From Diaporthe sp. PMI_573 (lineage: Eukaryota; Ascomycota; Sordariomycetes; Diaporthales; Diaporthaceae), in NCBI GenBank assembly GCA_021399435.1, contig JAJTUP010000012.1, positions 186,001-250,000 of the forward strand: a stretch of DNA of 64,000 nucleotides, written 5' to 3'. A program made the position numbers and the translations under genes. The first letter of the stretch is position 1. Each line of letters starts with the position of its first letter. Of this stretch, positions 42,730 through 53,192 are shown piece by piece. The notes beneath the pieces are model-generated. The model had not been told where the DNA came from, did not search any database, and saw nothing but the letters and a program-made list of their open reading frames with translations.

Positions 42730-45228
42730 ATGTCCCGGTGAGCCATCCTCTTCCAATCTATCTGTGATCCCGCGCGCCTGCGGCTACTTCGAACCAAGAC
42801 CTCGGACTCGTCCGCAAGGCTCTGCCTTTCCGCCACCTCCGTCCTCCGGGGTCTGTCATTAACTGACGCTATTGCCCCTCTCTCTTCGTTACAGAGAAAG
42901 CGAAAGAAGGACGACAGTTATTATAGACCACCCAACGTCACGGTCGTCCATCACAGACGAGGAGGACGAGTCGCACCTCACAGAGAGCGATTCACAGGCG
43001 GATGAGGACTGGTCGCAAGCCGACGACGACATAGATCCTAGCGACTCGGCTTCCGCGGCAGCAGAGTACGCCCAACCCCATCGACCTCACAGTCGGGGCG
43101 CTGCGCGCAATCCAACGCGCCAGCACAGCATTCCCCGGCAGCAAAGGTATCCCATCAGGGCGCCAGCACCACCACCTGATCACATGCAGACCATGAGCAG
43201 CGACGCGTATGAAGATTCGATGTACAGCTCGCGAGGCCACTTCGCGCCTCCACAACACGCCGGATACTATGGAGGGAGGGGTGGTTATCCAGGGCCCCAG
43301 AGCATCGCTAGCGGGTACGCACCCCCGCATCATGGCTATGGGGGGCAGATGGTACCATTCGCCTCGAATCCCTTCAGTCCAATGGCACCGGGGGGAGGTG
43401 CCGGCTACTTTCCAGAGCAGCGGCCGTACGACATGATGCCCTACCAGCAACCCGGCTACTTCGGCGGTGCTGGTCCCGTCGCTCCCCCGAACTACGGCAT
43501 GCCGCCACCCCATGTTGCGCAATATATGTATCCATCGCCACCGCCTCCCCCTACCGAGGCGCCGGGCCCGCCACGGACTCCAGCGCCGCCAGAGGAGAAA
43601 CCAAATCCTCAGATGGAGCAGATGAAGAAGCAACTAGAGCTCCTGCAATCCGAACGTAGGGAGCAGGAAGAGTCCAAGAAGCGGGCCGATATGGAGCAGA
43701 AGATCAGAGAGGACGCCGAGCGCGCCTTCAAGATCAGGATGGAGGAAATGCAGAGGGCGCAAGAAGAGGCGAAGAAGGAGATCGAGCTCGCCAAAATTGC
43801 AGCCGAGAGGGCAGCCCGGGAGCGCATCGAGGAAGAGCGCAAGGCTGAGGCTGAGCGCCAGAGGCAGCACGCAGAGATCATGGCCAAGGCCGAACGCGAC
43901 GCCAGGGATCGTCTCGAAAAGGAGAGAAAAGAGGAAGCCGAGCGCCAGCGACAACATGCCGAGGCCATGGCAAAGGCCGAGCGCGAGGCCAAAGAGAAGT
44001 ACGAAGCTGCGATCAAGGCCGAAGAGGAACGCAAGGCACAACAGGAGGAAGAGCGGAAGAGGGCGGAAGAGAATGTCCGCCTCAGGCTCGAGGCAGAGGC
44101 GAAGGCCAAAGAAGAAGAGGCAAAACTCGCCGCCAAGAAAGCGGAAGAGGAGATTGAGCGTAAAAAGCTATTTGAGGAGGAGATGAGAGTCAAGGCGGAG
44201 AAGGACCTCCGGGACAAGATCGCAGCCGACAAGAAGGCGGAGGAAGAGAAGAAGACGGCAGAAGAAGCGTCCAGGCTCAGGTATGAGAACGAGGTGCGAG
44301 TTCAGATCGAGAAGGAACGCCTCGACGAGGAAGAGAAGAAGAAGAAGGAGGAGGACGCCAAGAAGGAGAGAGAAGAACTTCTCAAGAAGATCGAGGAGGA
44401 GACCAAGGTCAAGGTGGCCGAGGAGGCCAAGAAGGCGGCTGGCGACGACAAGGAACCCATCAAATTCAAGGACGCCTTGGGGAGGAAGTTCAACTTCCCG
44501 TGGAATCTTTGCGCGACTTGGGATGTATGTACAGCATCTGTTCCCCCCCCCCCAACCCCCCCCCCCCAATTTCCCCCATCCACCTTCCCTTTCTCATCCC
44601 TCAGTACGTGCTCGGTTAACCACTGTCCGTCCAGACTATGGAGGATCTCATCAAGCAAGCCTTCAAGCATGTTGAGGTCACTGGCCCGCATGTTCAAGAA
44701 GGCCACTATGACCTAATTGGGCCTGACGGCGAGATCATCCTCCCCGTGGTTTGGGAGAAGACGGTCCAGCCAGGCTTTCAGATCAGCATGCGCATGTGGC
44801 CCATGGACAAGCACCCGCTCCCTGGTCCGCGGTTCCCTGACGGCATGACGCCCGAACAACGAATGCACTGGATCGACCAGCGGCGACGCATGGCCGCCGC
44901 CCAGGCGCAGGGCGGTCACGGAGGGCACCATGGTGGGCATGGCCGCGCCCAGCCCATGAGGCCGCCTCCAGGCTTCGCTGGAATGCCGCCAATTGGAGGC
45001 CAGCCGCCGCCGCGGCCTGGTATGATGTTTCCTCCGCCGGGTGGCGAGGGGATGCGACCGGGTATGGGACCGGCCATGGTGGATGTTGTCGATGTCAAGC
45101 CGAGGAAGGACAAGGGCAAAAAGGCGAAGAAGACGTTGGGTTTCTTTTCTGGTGCCAGTTCCAAACCTAAGAAGTCGGGTTCAAAGAAGTTTGTCTATAT
45201 CGACCCTTTTACTTACCCCCCAAACTGA
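42730..45228 (+). CDS. Coiled-coil protein with C-terminal ubiquitin-like domain (ULD family)
   Basis: Three exons: 42730-42737, 42895-44524 and 44635-45228, giving 743 residues. The first coding exon is only 8 bases (ATGTCCCG), joined by GTGAGC...TTACAG to give MSRESERRTTVIIDHP. Without it the large exon has no ATG before residue ~104. An acidic/Ser-rich start leads to a Pro/Gly/Tyr-rich disordered region. A long coiled coil follows (about 250-530; Glu/Lys/Arg/Ala) with an internal duplication. The conserved domain IKFKDALGRKFNFPWNLC...MEDLIKQAFKHV...GHYDLIGPDGEIILPVVWE then lies at about 530-610, a ubiquitin-like fold common in ascomycete proteins of unknown role. The tail is Gly/His/Met/Pro-rich, then basic. 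The second intron contains runs of 11 and 12 C. Localisation is unknown. Confidence 0.85.
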
Positions 45229-46107
45229 CGGAGTGGTGGCAGGCATTAATTTGGGGAAGATTGGGACGGGCAGGATTTCCTTCTCGAGCAACACTATTTC
45301 CTGGGTTCTGGCCAGACTTCCTGGCTGGTTTTTTTTGGTTGGACATTTGCACTTTTCTCAGCCTCTTTACCCAGCGATACCTTTTTGATTCAGCATACTG
45401 TTTTCTTCTCCCTTTCCCGCCACTGGAACATTTATACAAACTCTTTTTGGGCCGACCTGCGGGAATTACCGACCGAGGAATGAGGACATGAAAGGAACGA
45501 AGAGATGACACCGACGCGACCCGACGCGACCCGACGAGACGAGACGAGACGGGATCCCTCGGCCCGCGGCGTGGAGCGAGCTGGGACGAGGGGCGGAGTG
45601 CGCACGCAAGCTACGGAAAGGGGAGAGGTCTTGCAGCCCTTTTCGCGATGTTTTTGTTTTCCTTTTTAACCATAACCTCTGGATACCACACCTTTAGCGA
45701 CGCAAAAAAAGTTCCCACGGCGCCGACCAAGCCATTCCCCTATGCTAGCAAGGCGCAACTGAACATGAATGGACGGGGCTGGTCTTTATTGTAGGGCGTG
45801 GCCTGGGACCCTGATCGGAGGGTGCCCTCAATGGCCGTTTATATGTCTATACACCGCTAGGATCTATACCTGTCTATTTGTCTAACGTGTGAGAGTCTAG
45901 TTAATCGTACACATATTCTGCCGCCTCGTGCTATTTGAGTGGGCGTTGAGTTTGGCCCGTGTGCCGGCCGGGCGGCTCATCTCGAGGGTGCCGTGCTCCG
46001 GGAGGCCAGCGATGGCGGCGCTATGGCATCTTCCGTGTCCCGTTGAGTAGTTTGTAGAGACAACCTCGGTGTGCAGTGGGCATCACACACAACATGCGCA
46101 CCGCATA
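45229..46107. other. Convergent 3' flanks, no gene seen
   Basis: 880 bp between convergent genes. It contains a short tandem GACGCGACCC/GACGAGAC tract at about 45510-45552. No ORF is credible. Confidence 0.45.
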
Positions 46108-46743
46108 TCACCCATCCAAGTCCCCATACAAGTCCCTCGCCCTCTGCTCAAAGGCATCAACCATCTTGGTGGCCGTCTCGTCCACCACCTTGGACAGCAT
46201 CATCTGCACCAGCGGGTCGGCGAGGCGCATGGTGAGGTCGAGGTCGACGGTGGACCAGGTGCCGATGCGCTTGACGATGGCGTCCTGCACCGTCCACTTG
46301 GTGACGAGGCTCTTGAAGGGGCTCCCCGCGGGGCCGGGAATGCCCTCCTGCTCCCCGCTCAGGGCCTCGATGCTGCGCCCCGGCACGCAGACTATCCTGC
46401 TCGTGTACGACTGCGTGATGGGGCCGAAGCCGACGGAGAGCTCGCCCTCTGCCGGCCAGGCGCGTTGTTCTCCACTCGCAGCGTCGGGCGTGGACCACCA
46501 CTTCGTCACGCGGCTATGCTGGCAGTAGGGGAGGAAGCTGGAGTAGGCGTCCACGTCGGCGATTATGTCGTACAGCTTCTCGCGCGGGTACGGGAGGGTG
46601 CGGCAGACGTTGATTGTCAGGGGCTTGTTCGCCTGGAAGACGGAGTCGAGGAAGGTGCGGCGCGTGGTGAGGGCGGGAGAAGGGCGGCGGGCGAGGAGGG
46701 CCCTGCTGGCCAGCTTGAGAGGGCCGGGACCCTTGGCAGCCAT
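46108..46743 (-). CDS. COQ10: Coenzyme Q-binding protein COQ10 (START domain), mitochondrial
   Basis: Single-exon 211-residue protein. An Arg/Ala/Leu-rich presequence (about 1-35) is followed by the START/polyketide-cyclase-like core: CRTLPYPREKLYDIIADVDAYSSFLPYC, FGPITQSYTSRIVC, FKSLVTKWTV and STVDLDLTMRLADPLVQMM, then a helix KVVDETATKMVDAFEQRA. These match COQ10, which binds ubiquinone and is needed for its proper function in the respiratory chain. Length is normal. It is divergent from the methyltransferase gene with 367 bp between the starts. Confidence 0.93.
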   Translation of the reverse strand: MAAKGPGPLKLASRALLARRPSPALTTRRTFLDSVFQANKPLTINVCRTLPYPREKLYDIIADVDAYSSFLPYCQHSRVTKWWSTPDAASGEQRAWPAEGELSVGFGPITQSYTSRIVCVPGRSIEALSGEQEGIPGPAGSPFKSLVTKWTVQDAIVKRIGTWSTVDLDLTMRLADPLVQMMLSKVVDETATKMVDAFEQRARDLYGDLDG

Positions 46744-47110
46744 CGCGAACGCAAAAGAGATCGAGGCCGCTTGTTATTGTGCGATCATTGTACCTGGAGG
46801 TTGAGCAATGCGCCGTGTCTTTCGTGGGTTGGGAATTGGCGATGATGACGAGACTGGGATTTGCGATTTACCTTCGGTTCCGACGTCGGCATATTCGTCC
46901 AGGCCCTGTTACATAGGCCCCACCTCTAAAGGGTCCATAGCGCCGACAACAAAAAGGCGGCTGAAAATTTCAGAATTACTTTCAATTTGACCTTCACAAC
47001 CTCCACGTCCACAGCAGCAAGACTCATGCTCTTGCAACACCATGCCGTGTCGCTCCCACATCTGGTCAGACCGTCTTCGATAGCACTCGAGGACTAAGCA
47101 AGCAGCAGAT
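46744..47110. promoter_or_regulatory. Divergent promoter region, COQ10 and tRNA methyltransferase genes
   Basis: 367 bp between divergent starts, with no gene seen. It should hold both promoters and leaders. Confidence 0.5.
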
Positions 47111-48423
47111 ATGGCCGCAACACCAGAGGTCGCCGCACAAGCGGCTCCTCCTCCATCAGAGCCTCAGGTTAGGGCTGCTGATGCGCAGGAGGAGCTTGCT
47201 GAGGGCGTGTCGGCTCTCACGGTCCATGGCGACGCAGCCCTTCCACCACACCGATCCCACGACCCCCAGTACAACCAGAAGCGCACCGACCCCTTCCAGT
47301 TCGGGTCTCGCTTCCTCGAAGAGGGCGACGACCCTTTCGAGTTCAACGCCTGGGACCACGTGGAGACTGACGACGCGTTCAAGGAGTTCGCTGAGCAGCA
47401 GTACGAGTTGCAGCGTCAGTCTCCCGTCTCTGACTTTGACAAGAGTAAGTGAAACCGGCAGCTCGTTCGTTCCACTCTGGTTTTCTACACCCACGGCCTC
47501 TTGTGATGATTTACATATCATAGCATAGTTCATCTGACTTCATGATGACTACATTGTACTCGTTATTAGTCTTTCGCTCCCATCTGACTGGCCATACCCA
47601 CCTTGCAATCTTGTTCGTCTGCTGTCTTTTGGTGGTCACAGCTCGCTGACACTGGCAAACAGAACGCTTCAACTCAGACCCTGCCAAGTGGTGGAATTTG
47701 TTCTACAAGAACAACACCGCCAACTTCTTCAAGAACCGCAAGTGGTTGCAGCAGGAGTTTCCCGTACTTGTTAATGTAACACAGGAGGATGCTGGCCCCG
47801 TAATACTCCTAGAAATAGGAGCTGGTGCCGGCAATACCGCATTCCCAATCCTGGCGCAGAACAAGAACCCTCAGCTCAAGGTCCACGCCTGTGACTTCTC
47901 CAAGAAGGCCGTCGAGGTCATGCGCTCCCACGAGAGCTATGACACCAAGCACATGCAGGCTGACGTGTGGGACATCGCCTCGGGCGAGCTCCCTCCCGGC
48001 CTAGAGGAGGGCTCGGTAGACATCGCGCTTCTCGTCTTCATCTTCTCTGCATTGTCCCCGTTGCAGTGGAAGAGGGCCGTTGAGAATGTGCACCGGCTGC
48101 TCAAGCCCGGTGGCGAGGTCTGCTTCCGTGACTATGGAAGGGGAGACCTTGCGCAGGTCCGATTCAAAAAGGGTCGATACCTCGAGGAGAACTTCTACAT
48201 CCGCGGCGACGGAACCCGTGTGTACTTCTTCGAGAAGGACGAGCTTGCCTCCATATGGACAGGCGAGAAGTTCAGCGCCGAGGAGGGGAATGAGGAGGCC
48301 GCGGAGAAGCCGCCCCTGTTCGAGGTTAAAGGTCTCGACTTTGACCGCCGTATGCTTGTCAACCGCGCCCGCCGTCTCAAGATGTATAGATGCTGGCTAC
48401 AGGGTAGATTCATCAAGAAATAG
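47111..48423 (+). CDS. TRM140: tRNA N3-methylcytidine methyltransferase, METTL2/Trm140 type
   Basis: Two exons, 47111-47444 and 47663-48423, with a 218-bp intron (GTAAGT...AACAG), give 364 residues. After a ~45-residue polar start comes NQKRTDPFQFGSRFL...DPFEFNAWDHV. Exon 2 begins RFNSDPAKWWNLFYKNN, with FFKNRKWLQQEFP, the class I SAM site LLEIGAGAGNTAFPIL, and later DVWDI, FIFSALSP, LLKPGGEVCFRDYGRGDLAQ and a C-terminal VNRARRLKMYRCWLQGRF. This is the METTL2/6/8 pattern. These enzymes methylate C32 in the anticodon loop of tRNA-Thr, -Ser or -Arg. The protein lacks the actin-binding N-terminal fusion of yeast Abp140. Which tRNAs it uses is not evident. Confidence 0.92.
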
Positions 48424-48616
48424 ACTTATGCTCTGGTATTCCATGGTCTGAGCGCTTTTGCGCTCAAGGATGCACAACGACTGTCACTCGCTGCCGAAAG
48501 AATATCCAGATGATTTATTCTCACCACTGGCACCTTCGGCAATGCTAACATTCATACATACAATGGTGATGATATAATTTGGACAGTAATGCAATCATCA
48601 GTTAGCGACACGTTCG

Positions 48617-49678
48617 TCACAACTTACTCTTGCCTCCTCCCTCAACATAGCTGGTCCCCAGCCTCAGCATCTTCTCCGCATCAGCCACCATCTCCCTGAC
48701 AATCTCGCCCGCAGGCTGCACCTTCTGGATGGCACCGGCGACCTGGCCCATGAGGTGCGGCAGGTCGACCTCGTTGCCCTCCTCGATGTCATGCTCGAGC
48801 GGGACGACGCCGCTGTCGCACAGCTCCCGGATGCGGTCGGGCCTCGCGTGCCAGGACCGGATGTACTCGTTGGTGCGCATGCGCAGCGGGCGGCCCGAGA
48901 TGACCAGCGTGCGCTCCGTGTCCTGGAACCCACAGCCGACGACGGCCTCCTTGTGCGCGGCGCTGCACCCGGCCTCGTCGCTCGCCACGAACCGCGTCCC
49001 GACCCACACGGCCGCCGCCCCTTGCATCAGGCTGCTGGCCAGCCCCCTGCCGTCCGATATCCCGCCCGCGGCGACCACGAGCGCGGGCCGGTCCCCGCCG
49101 AGGAGCTTGGGCCTGTACCGCGCCGCGACGTCCGCCACGGCGGGGATGAGGATGCTGTTTGCGATGTCCCCCGTGTGCCCGCCGCCCTCGCCGCCCTGCG
49201 GGCACACAATGTCCACGCCCAGGTCGAGCGACTTGGCCGCGTGCTTCGGGTGTCCCACCATGTTCATGACATAGATCCCCGCGGCGTGGAGCCTATCGAT
49301 AATATGCTTGGGGGGAACACCCACCGCGCTGACAAACAATTTCGCCCCGGACTCGATGGTGATGTCGATCAGCTCGTCCAGCTTGCCGCCCGTGTAGTCG
49401 TGGTTGGTCTTGCGCGCGTTCCCGCCCAGCTGGGGCAGGGCCAGGTCCACGCCGAAGGGGAGGTCGGGCCTGCTGAAGTGCGCCTTCATCTCGGCCACGA
49501 TCTCGCGCAGCTGGTCGGGGGTGTACATGAAGCCGCCTATCACGCCCAGCCCGCCCGCGTTGGACACGGCGGCCGCGAGGCGCCCTCCTGACACCCGCGC
49601 CATCCCTGCGAGGATGATGGGGTGTTGGATCCCCAGCAGGGTGGTTATTGGGGTGGTTATGGGTCCGGTTGGTGCCAT
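48617..49678 (-). CDS. Nitronate monooxygenase-like FMN enzyme with peroxisomal PTS1
   Basis: Single-exon 353-residue TIM-barrel flavoprotein of the nitronate monooxygenase (2-nitropropane dioxygenase) family. It starts with ITTLLGIQHPIILAGMARVSGGRLAAAVSNAGGLGVIGG. The phosphate/FMN-binding part is CPQGGEGGGHTGDI and VVAAGGISDGRGLASSLMQGAAAVWVGTRF. The family converts alkyl nitronates such as propionate 3-nitronate to the carbonyl compound and nitrite, using FMN and O2. The last three residues are SKL, a canonical peroxisomal targeting signal. The gene ends with AAGTTGTGA-type context after GGGKSKL. The metabolite handled is not certain; related enzymes are also annotated as dioxygenases. Confidence 0.92.
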   Translation of the reverse strand: MAPTGPITTPITTLLGIQHPIILAGMARVSGGRLAAAVSNAGGLGVIGGFMYTPDQLREIVAEMKAHFSRPDLPFGVDLALPQLGGNARKTNHDYTGGKLDELIDITIESGAKLFVSAVGVPPKHIIDRLHAAGIYVMNMVGHPKHAAKSLDLGVDIVCPQGGEGGGHTGDIANSILIPAVADVAARYRPKLLGGDRPALVVAAGGISDGRGLASSLMQGAAAVWVGTRFVASDEAGCSAAHKEAVVGCGFQDTERTLVISGRPLRMRTNEYIRSWHARPDRIRELCDSGVVPLEHDIEEGNEVDLPHLMGQVAGAIQKVQPAGEIVREMVADAEKMLRLGTSYVEGGGKSKL

Positions 49679-50651
49679 TGTGAGCAGCGGTCGTCTGGAT
49701 CTGGCAAGGGGATCTCAAATTCAAGCAAACTAGTCTCAGCCGCCCCTCTGGTTTGTGTCGAGATCGTGTTGCTGACGGGTGTTGCTGACGTCGATTATTG
49801 TGTGTTATACCGGCGGCAGTGGAGTTTCCACTTGGATAGTAAGCACTTGAGTGGTGATTTCAGGTGGCATTCGAAGTGCATTTAATTTGTGGGCCATCTA
49901 CACAGCAGGCTTCGTCCATCATTCTTATAAGAGACTGCCAGGTCAGGTACCTTTGTAGATGCATCCTTTTGCCCCTTCCGTCAAACCACCCCTGTCATCG
50001 GGCATCTTTTCTCGAAGAATGCGGAGCTGCCGAGGCATCTTCGGGATCGCACCCCACGCCTTCGAAATTCTGGGGAAAGCTTTGCCGTTGCTGTTTGTAC
50101 GTCAGCAGGTCAGCAGCCAGATGGGCGCAAACGTGTGTGTGTGTGTGTGTGTGAGGAGGAGGGTTTGTTGGCTTCCTGGGATCTGGCTTGTCACTTGTCA
50201 GGCTCCTGCAGCCACAAGTTGTGTTTCAGTCCCTACACGATTTTTGCCCAATTCGGCATGCAGCTCATGTCCCCGTCTGCGCGGATGTCGTACCCAGATG
50301 TGCCCACCCAAGACTTCACATGCCTTTGATGGTCACGGCAAATTGATGCGTGGCATAAAATTGCCCCAGAGTCCTTCGGGCTGAATTTGGGTCACCCCAG
50401 TTTGGAATTGCGGTGCCGTCAAAGGCACTGCAGGCGAAAGGTAATTGTATAAGTATTGTGTGCAAAGACTGTGCATGATTCGCTGGGAATCGTCTGTCGA
50501 CGCAACGATTCTAGAAAGCAAAATGCCACCCTTTTCTCCAAATTACTGTTCACCGCAAGCACTACTTTCTGTTTTCAGTATTTTCCAGGCCTTTCCAATA
50601 TTCACACCTTGTTTTCTTTTTCTGTCCGCTTCCTGGACCGCTGACACCGAT
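49679..50651. other. Intergenic with a GT microsatellite
   Basis: 973 bp with no supported gene. A (GT)n tract of about 10 units lies at 50133-50153. It holds the promoter of the nitronate monooxygenase and the 3' flank of the ornithine decarboxylase gene. Confidence 0.5.
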
Positions 50652-52028
50652 TTAAATGCTGTTCTCAAGGACCGCCAAAGCACCAGGCTCGCTGCAGACG
50701 TAAATCACATCGTGATTGTCCGAGAAACCATTGAAGCGAGTGGCAGAGCACTTGGTGTAAGCGCCCATGTCCTCAAAGTACAGCCAGTCGCCGACATCCA
50801 GCGTCTGGTTGAAACGAATGCTTTCGCTGATACGGTCAATGCCGTCGCAGGTCGGGCCCCAGATGCTGTACTCCATTCCTCCACCCTCGACAGGTCGGCC
50901 CTCAATGGTGTTGTAGTAGTTCTGGCCCCCGGCCTGCAGAACGTGCGCCACCGGGTTCTGGTGGTCGAACATGATGCTGCTAAAGTTGCCGTAGACGCCA
51001 TCGTTGACGTACACCATGTAGCTGTTGTCATCGCCGGGCTGGTTCTCGACAGTCCGCCGGGCAATGATGTTGCAGGCCAGCGTGAAGGCTGTCGAGGCGT
51101 AGAAACGGCCAGGCTCAGCAATCAGGTTGATGCCCGAGTGCGCTGGGAAGTACTCATCGAGTGCGGCGCGGAGAACACCAGCCATTCCCTCAAAGGTGGA
51201 GTCGCTGCAAAAGCCGCCACCCACGTCCAAGGTCTTCATTTCGAAGCCGTAGGCAGTGCCTTGCTGGAAGACGGCATGGGCGTCTTGCACGGCCTTGAGG
51301 AACGCCCTGGGGTCGGAAGCCCCGGACCCGACGTGGAAGCTCACGCCGACAACGTTCAGACCGAGGTCTCGCGCGGTGCGCAGTAGGCCATCGGTCATGT
51401 CCATGGACGCACCAAACTTGAGGCTCAACCGGCAGAGGCTGGAAGAGTCGTCGGTGTGGATGCGCAGGAAGAGCTCAGCCTCCGGGAACAGCTTGGCGAT
51501 CTTGCGCAGCTCGTCGGCGTTGTCAAAGGTCATCTGGCGGACACCAGCATTGGCAACGTAGCGGACGTACGAGTTGGTCTTGCAAGGCTGTGCGTAGATG
51601 ACGCGCTCAGGGCTGACTCCCAGGTTGAGCACCTGCTCGATCTCCGTCTTGGAAGCGCAGTCGAAGCCCGTGCCCAGGCTGGCCAGGAGGCGCAGGAGCT
51701 GTGTGTCCGGGTTGCACTTGACGGCGTAGAAGGGCTTGACGCGCGGGAGGTTGAGCTTCCACCGCAGGTGCTGGCGGTAGACCTCGCCGAGGTCAGCCAC
51801 GAAGAAGGTATCCTCGTCGCCAGGCTCGCAGAACTCGTGATCGATGTTCTCGACGCGCTGGCGCAGGGCGTCACCAATCAGCTGCTTGGGAGAGACATGG
51901 CCGTATTGGGCATTGTCGTCATGGTTGAATACATCGCCATAGTCTTTGACGGACTTGGTCGAAAAGATCCGATTATTGATGTAGTCAACAGGTGAGATTG
52001 TATCGACGAGGGTAATTGCCATAACCAT
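50652..52028 (-). CDS. SPE1: Ornithine decarboxylase
   Basis: Single coding exon of 458 residues from ATG 52028 (MVMAITLVDTIS). Frame upstream is open but has no ATG; a second ATG two codons later has a slightly better context. PLP-binding lysine K104 lies in PFYAVKCNPD. FHVGSG, DVGGGF, EPGRFY and the active-site cysteine C394 (GPTCDGID) are all present, with VYVNDGVYGNF and the closing GALAVLENSI. The enzyme makes putrescine from ornithine and is the first step of polyamine synthesis. In Neurospora the homologous gene is regulated by polyamines through its long mRNA leader and through protein turnover. Here the 220 bases just upstream of the start contain no ATG. Antizyme or PEST control was not examined. 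Confidence 0.95.
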   Translation of the reverse strand: MVMAITLVDTISPVDYINNRIFSTKSVKDYGDVFNHDDNAQYGHVSPKQLIGDALRQRVENIDHEFCEPGDEDTFFVADLGEVYRQHLRWKLNLPRVKPFYAVKCNPDTQLLRLLASLGTGFDCASKTEIEQVLNLGVSPERVIYAQPCKTNSYVRYVANAGVRQMTFDNADELRKIAKLFPEAELFLRIHTDDSSSLCRLSLKFGASMDMTDGLLRTARDLGLNVVGVSFHVGSGASDPRAFLKAVQDAHAVFQQGTAYGFEMKTLDVGGGFCSDSTFEGMAGVLRAALDEYFPAHSGINLIAEPGRFYASTAFTLACNIIARRTVENQPGDDNSYMVYVNDGVYGNFSSIMFDHQNPVAHVLQAGGQNYYNTIEGRPVEGGGMEYSIWGPTCDGIDRISESIRFNQTLDVGDWLYFEDMGAYTKCSATRFNGFSDNHDVIYVCSEPGALAVLENSI

Positions 52029-53165
52029 ATCCCGATTCTTGTTGGAAGGACTGATGCTGAGCCCGGCAGCCACGCTTTGTGCTCTTGAGTGGTGGTCTGG
52101 TGGAGGTTTGACCTTTGTTGATTGAAGAAGTCTCGAGGAACGAGATTGGTGTTAGGGGGGTCGGAAAAGGAAGCAAACTGTTCCTTGGATTTGTTGGCGA
52201 GGCCTCCGCGACTCTCCCTCCGTAAGAGAGAGGGTCTCTAGAAGACTCTTATTCGGCAGCTTAGGTTGGGGGGTGAACTCGGGGTCCTGTTTGTGATGTG
52301 GGAAGTCGAAAAACGGCAAAGACTCGGGGCCTTTAGTAGACTTCAGCAGGTGGAGGCGGGACGACGCAGAGGATGTGGAAGGGCTTCCGATGGGCGAAAT
52401 CTTGATCAGATACGAAAGCTACGGCCGAGGAAGCCGTCTTAGCGACGAGCCTTTGTGAGACCAAAGGCAGTCCGAACGGGGAATTGTCTGGGGGTTTGGA
52501 GGCCGCTGAGGTATTTTCTCGTCAGTCGTGTGGTCTTTTTCAAAATTGATGTCACTGACGTAGCGCGCGGTGAAGAGACGATGCGTTTGTCGATGAAGGG
52601 GACAGGAGCAGGGAGAAGATCTGTGAGCGATTTCTAGACGGCCCAGGCCAGGTCGGTGGTCGTGCAGATGAATGAGGGCGGCACGTCGCGAGGACAGCTG
52701 TCGGCTGGGGCCAATGCTTGATGCCTAAGGGGCGATCGCGATCGGGCGCAGAGGCTGTGGGCTGTGTTTCCGTTCCTGGACGCAACGTACCTGCAGCTGG
52801 ACAGCGGTGGGAAAGACTGAGTCACCGGCGCGGTTGGTGCCGAGATTGTATAGAGCCTGAGCGGTGAGGTTTGAGTGCAGCGCGATGCAGTGTCGGGAGG
52901 ATAAGAGGCTGCAAGAGCTGGTTGTTATTGGGTTGTGCGGGTGAAGTTTTGTGGATGATGCTGATGCTGATGATGTTGGGTGATTTGGTAAGAAACCTTA
53001 GCTGGTGGGGTCGGGGGGGAGTGGGTCTTGTTTCTCCTTGCTTTTCTTGCAAAACTTGGTTCGAATTTTCTCGGCCTGCTGTGGCAGGAGCTGGCGGGGC
53101 CCGGGTTACGCCTGGCCGCACCTGGGGCCCCAGACCTTATTAGCGCGCCACTCGTGTCGGCCAAA
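52029..53165. promoter_or_regulatory. Upstream region and probable long leader of ornithine decarboxylase
   Basis: About 1.1 kb upstream of the decarboxylase start on the minus strand. The nearest ~220 bases are C/T-rich and lack ATG, fitting a transcribed leader. Small ORFs further out (52552-53164, both strands) are Pro/Arg-rich and unsupported. Confidence 0.45.
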
Positions 53166-53192
53166 CAGTCAGTCAGTCAGTCAGTCAGTCAG
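53166..53192. repeat. (CAGT)n microsatellite, ~6.75 units
   Basis: Six full CAGT units (53166-53189) followed by CAG, intergenic. Confidence 0.9.

Noticed and set aside
42053..42862. 269-codon plus ORF before the ULD gene
   Set aside because: Low-complexity His/Pro/Ser text over a CA-rich leader; runs across the first ULD coding exon and intron in another frame.
43609..44232. Ser-rich 207-codon minus ORF
   Set aside because: Antisense of Glu/Lys coiled-coil codons, which always reads as Ser/Leu/Phe.
46069..46845. 258-codon plus ORF opposite COQ10
   Set aside because: Antisense shadow of COQ10; composition is His/Gly/Val-rich without motifs.
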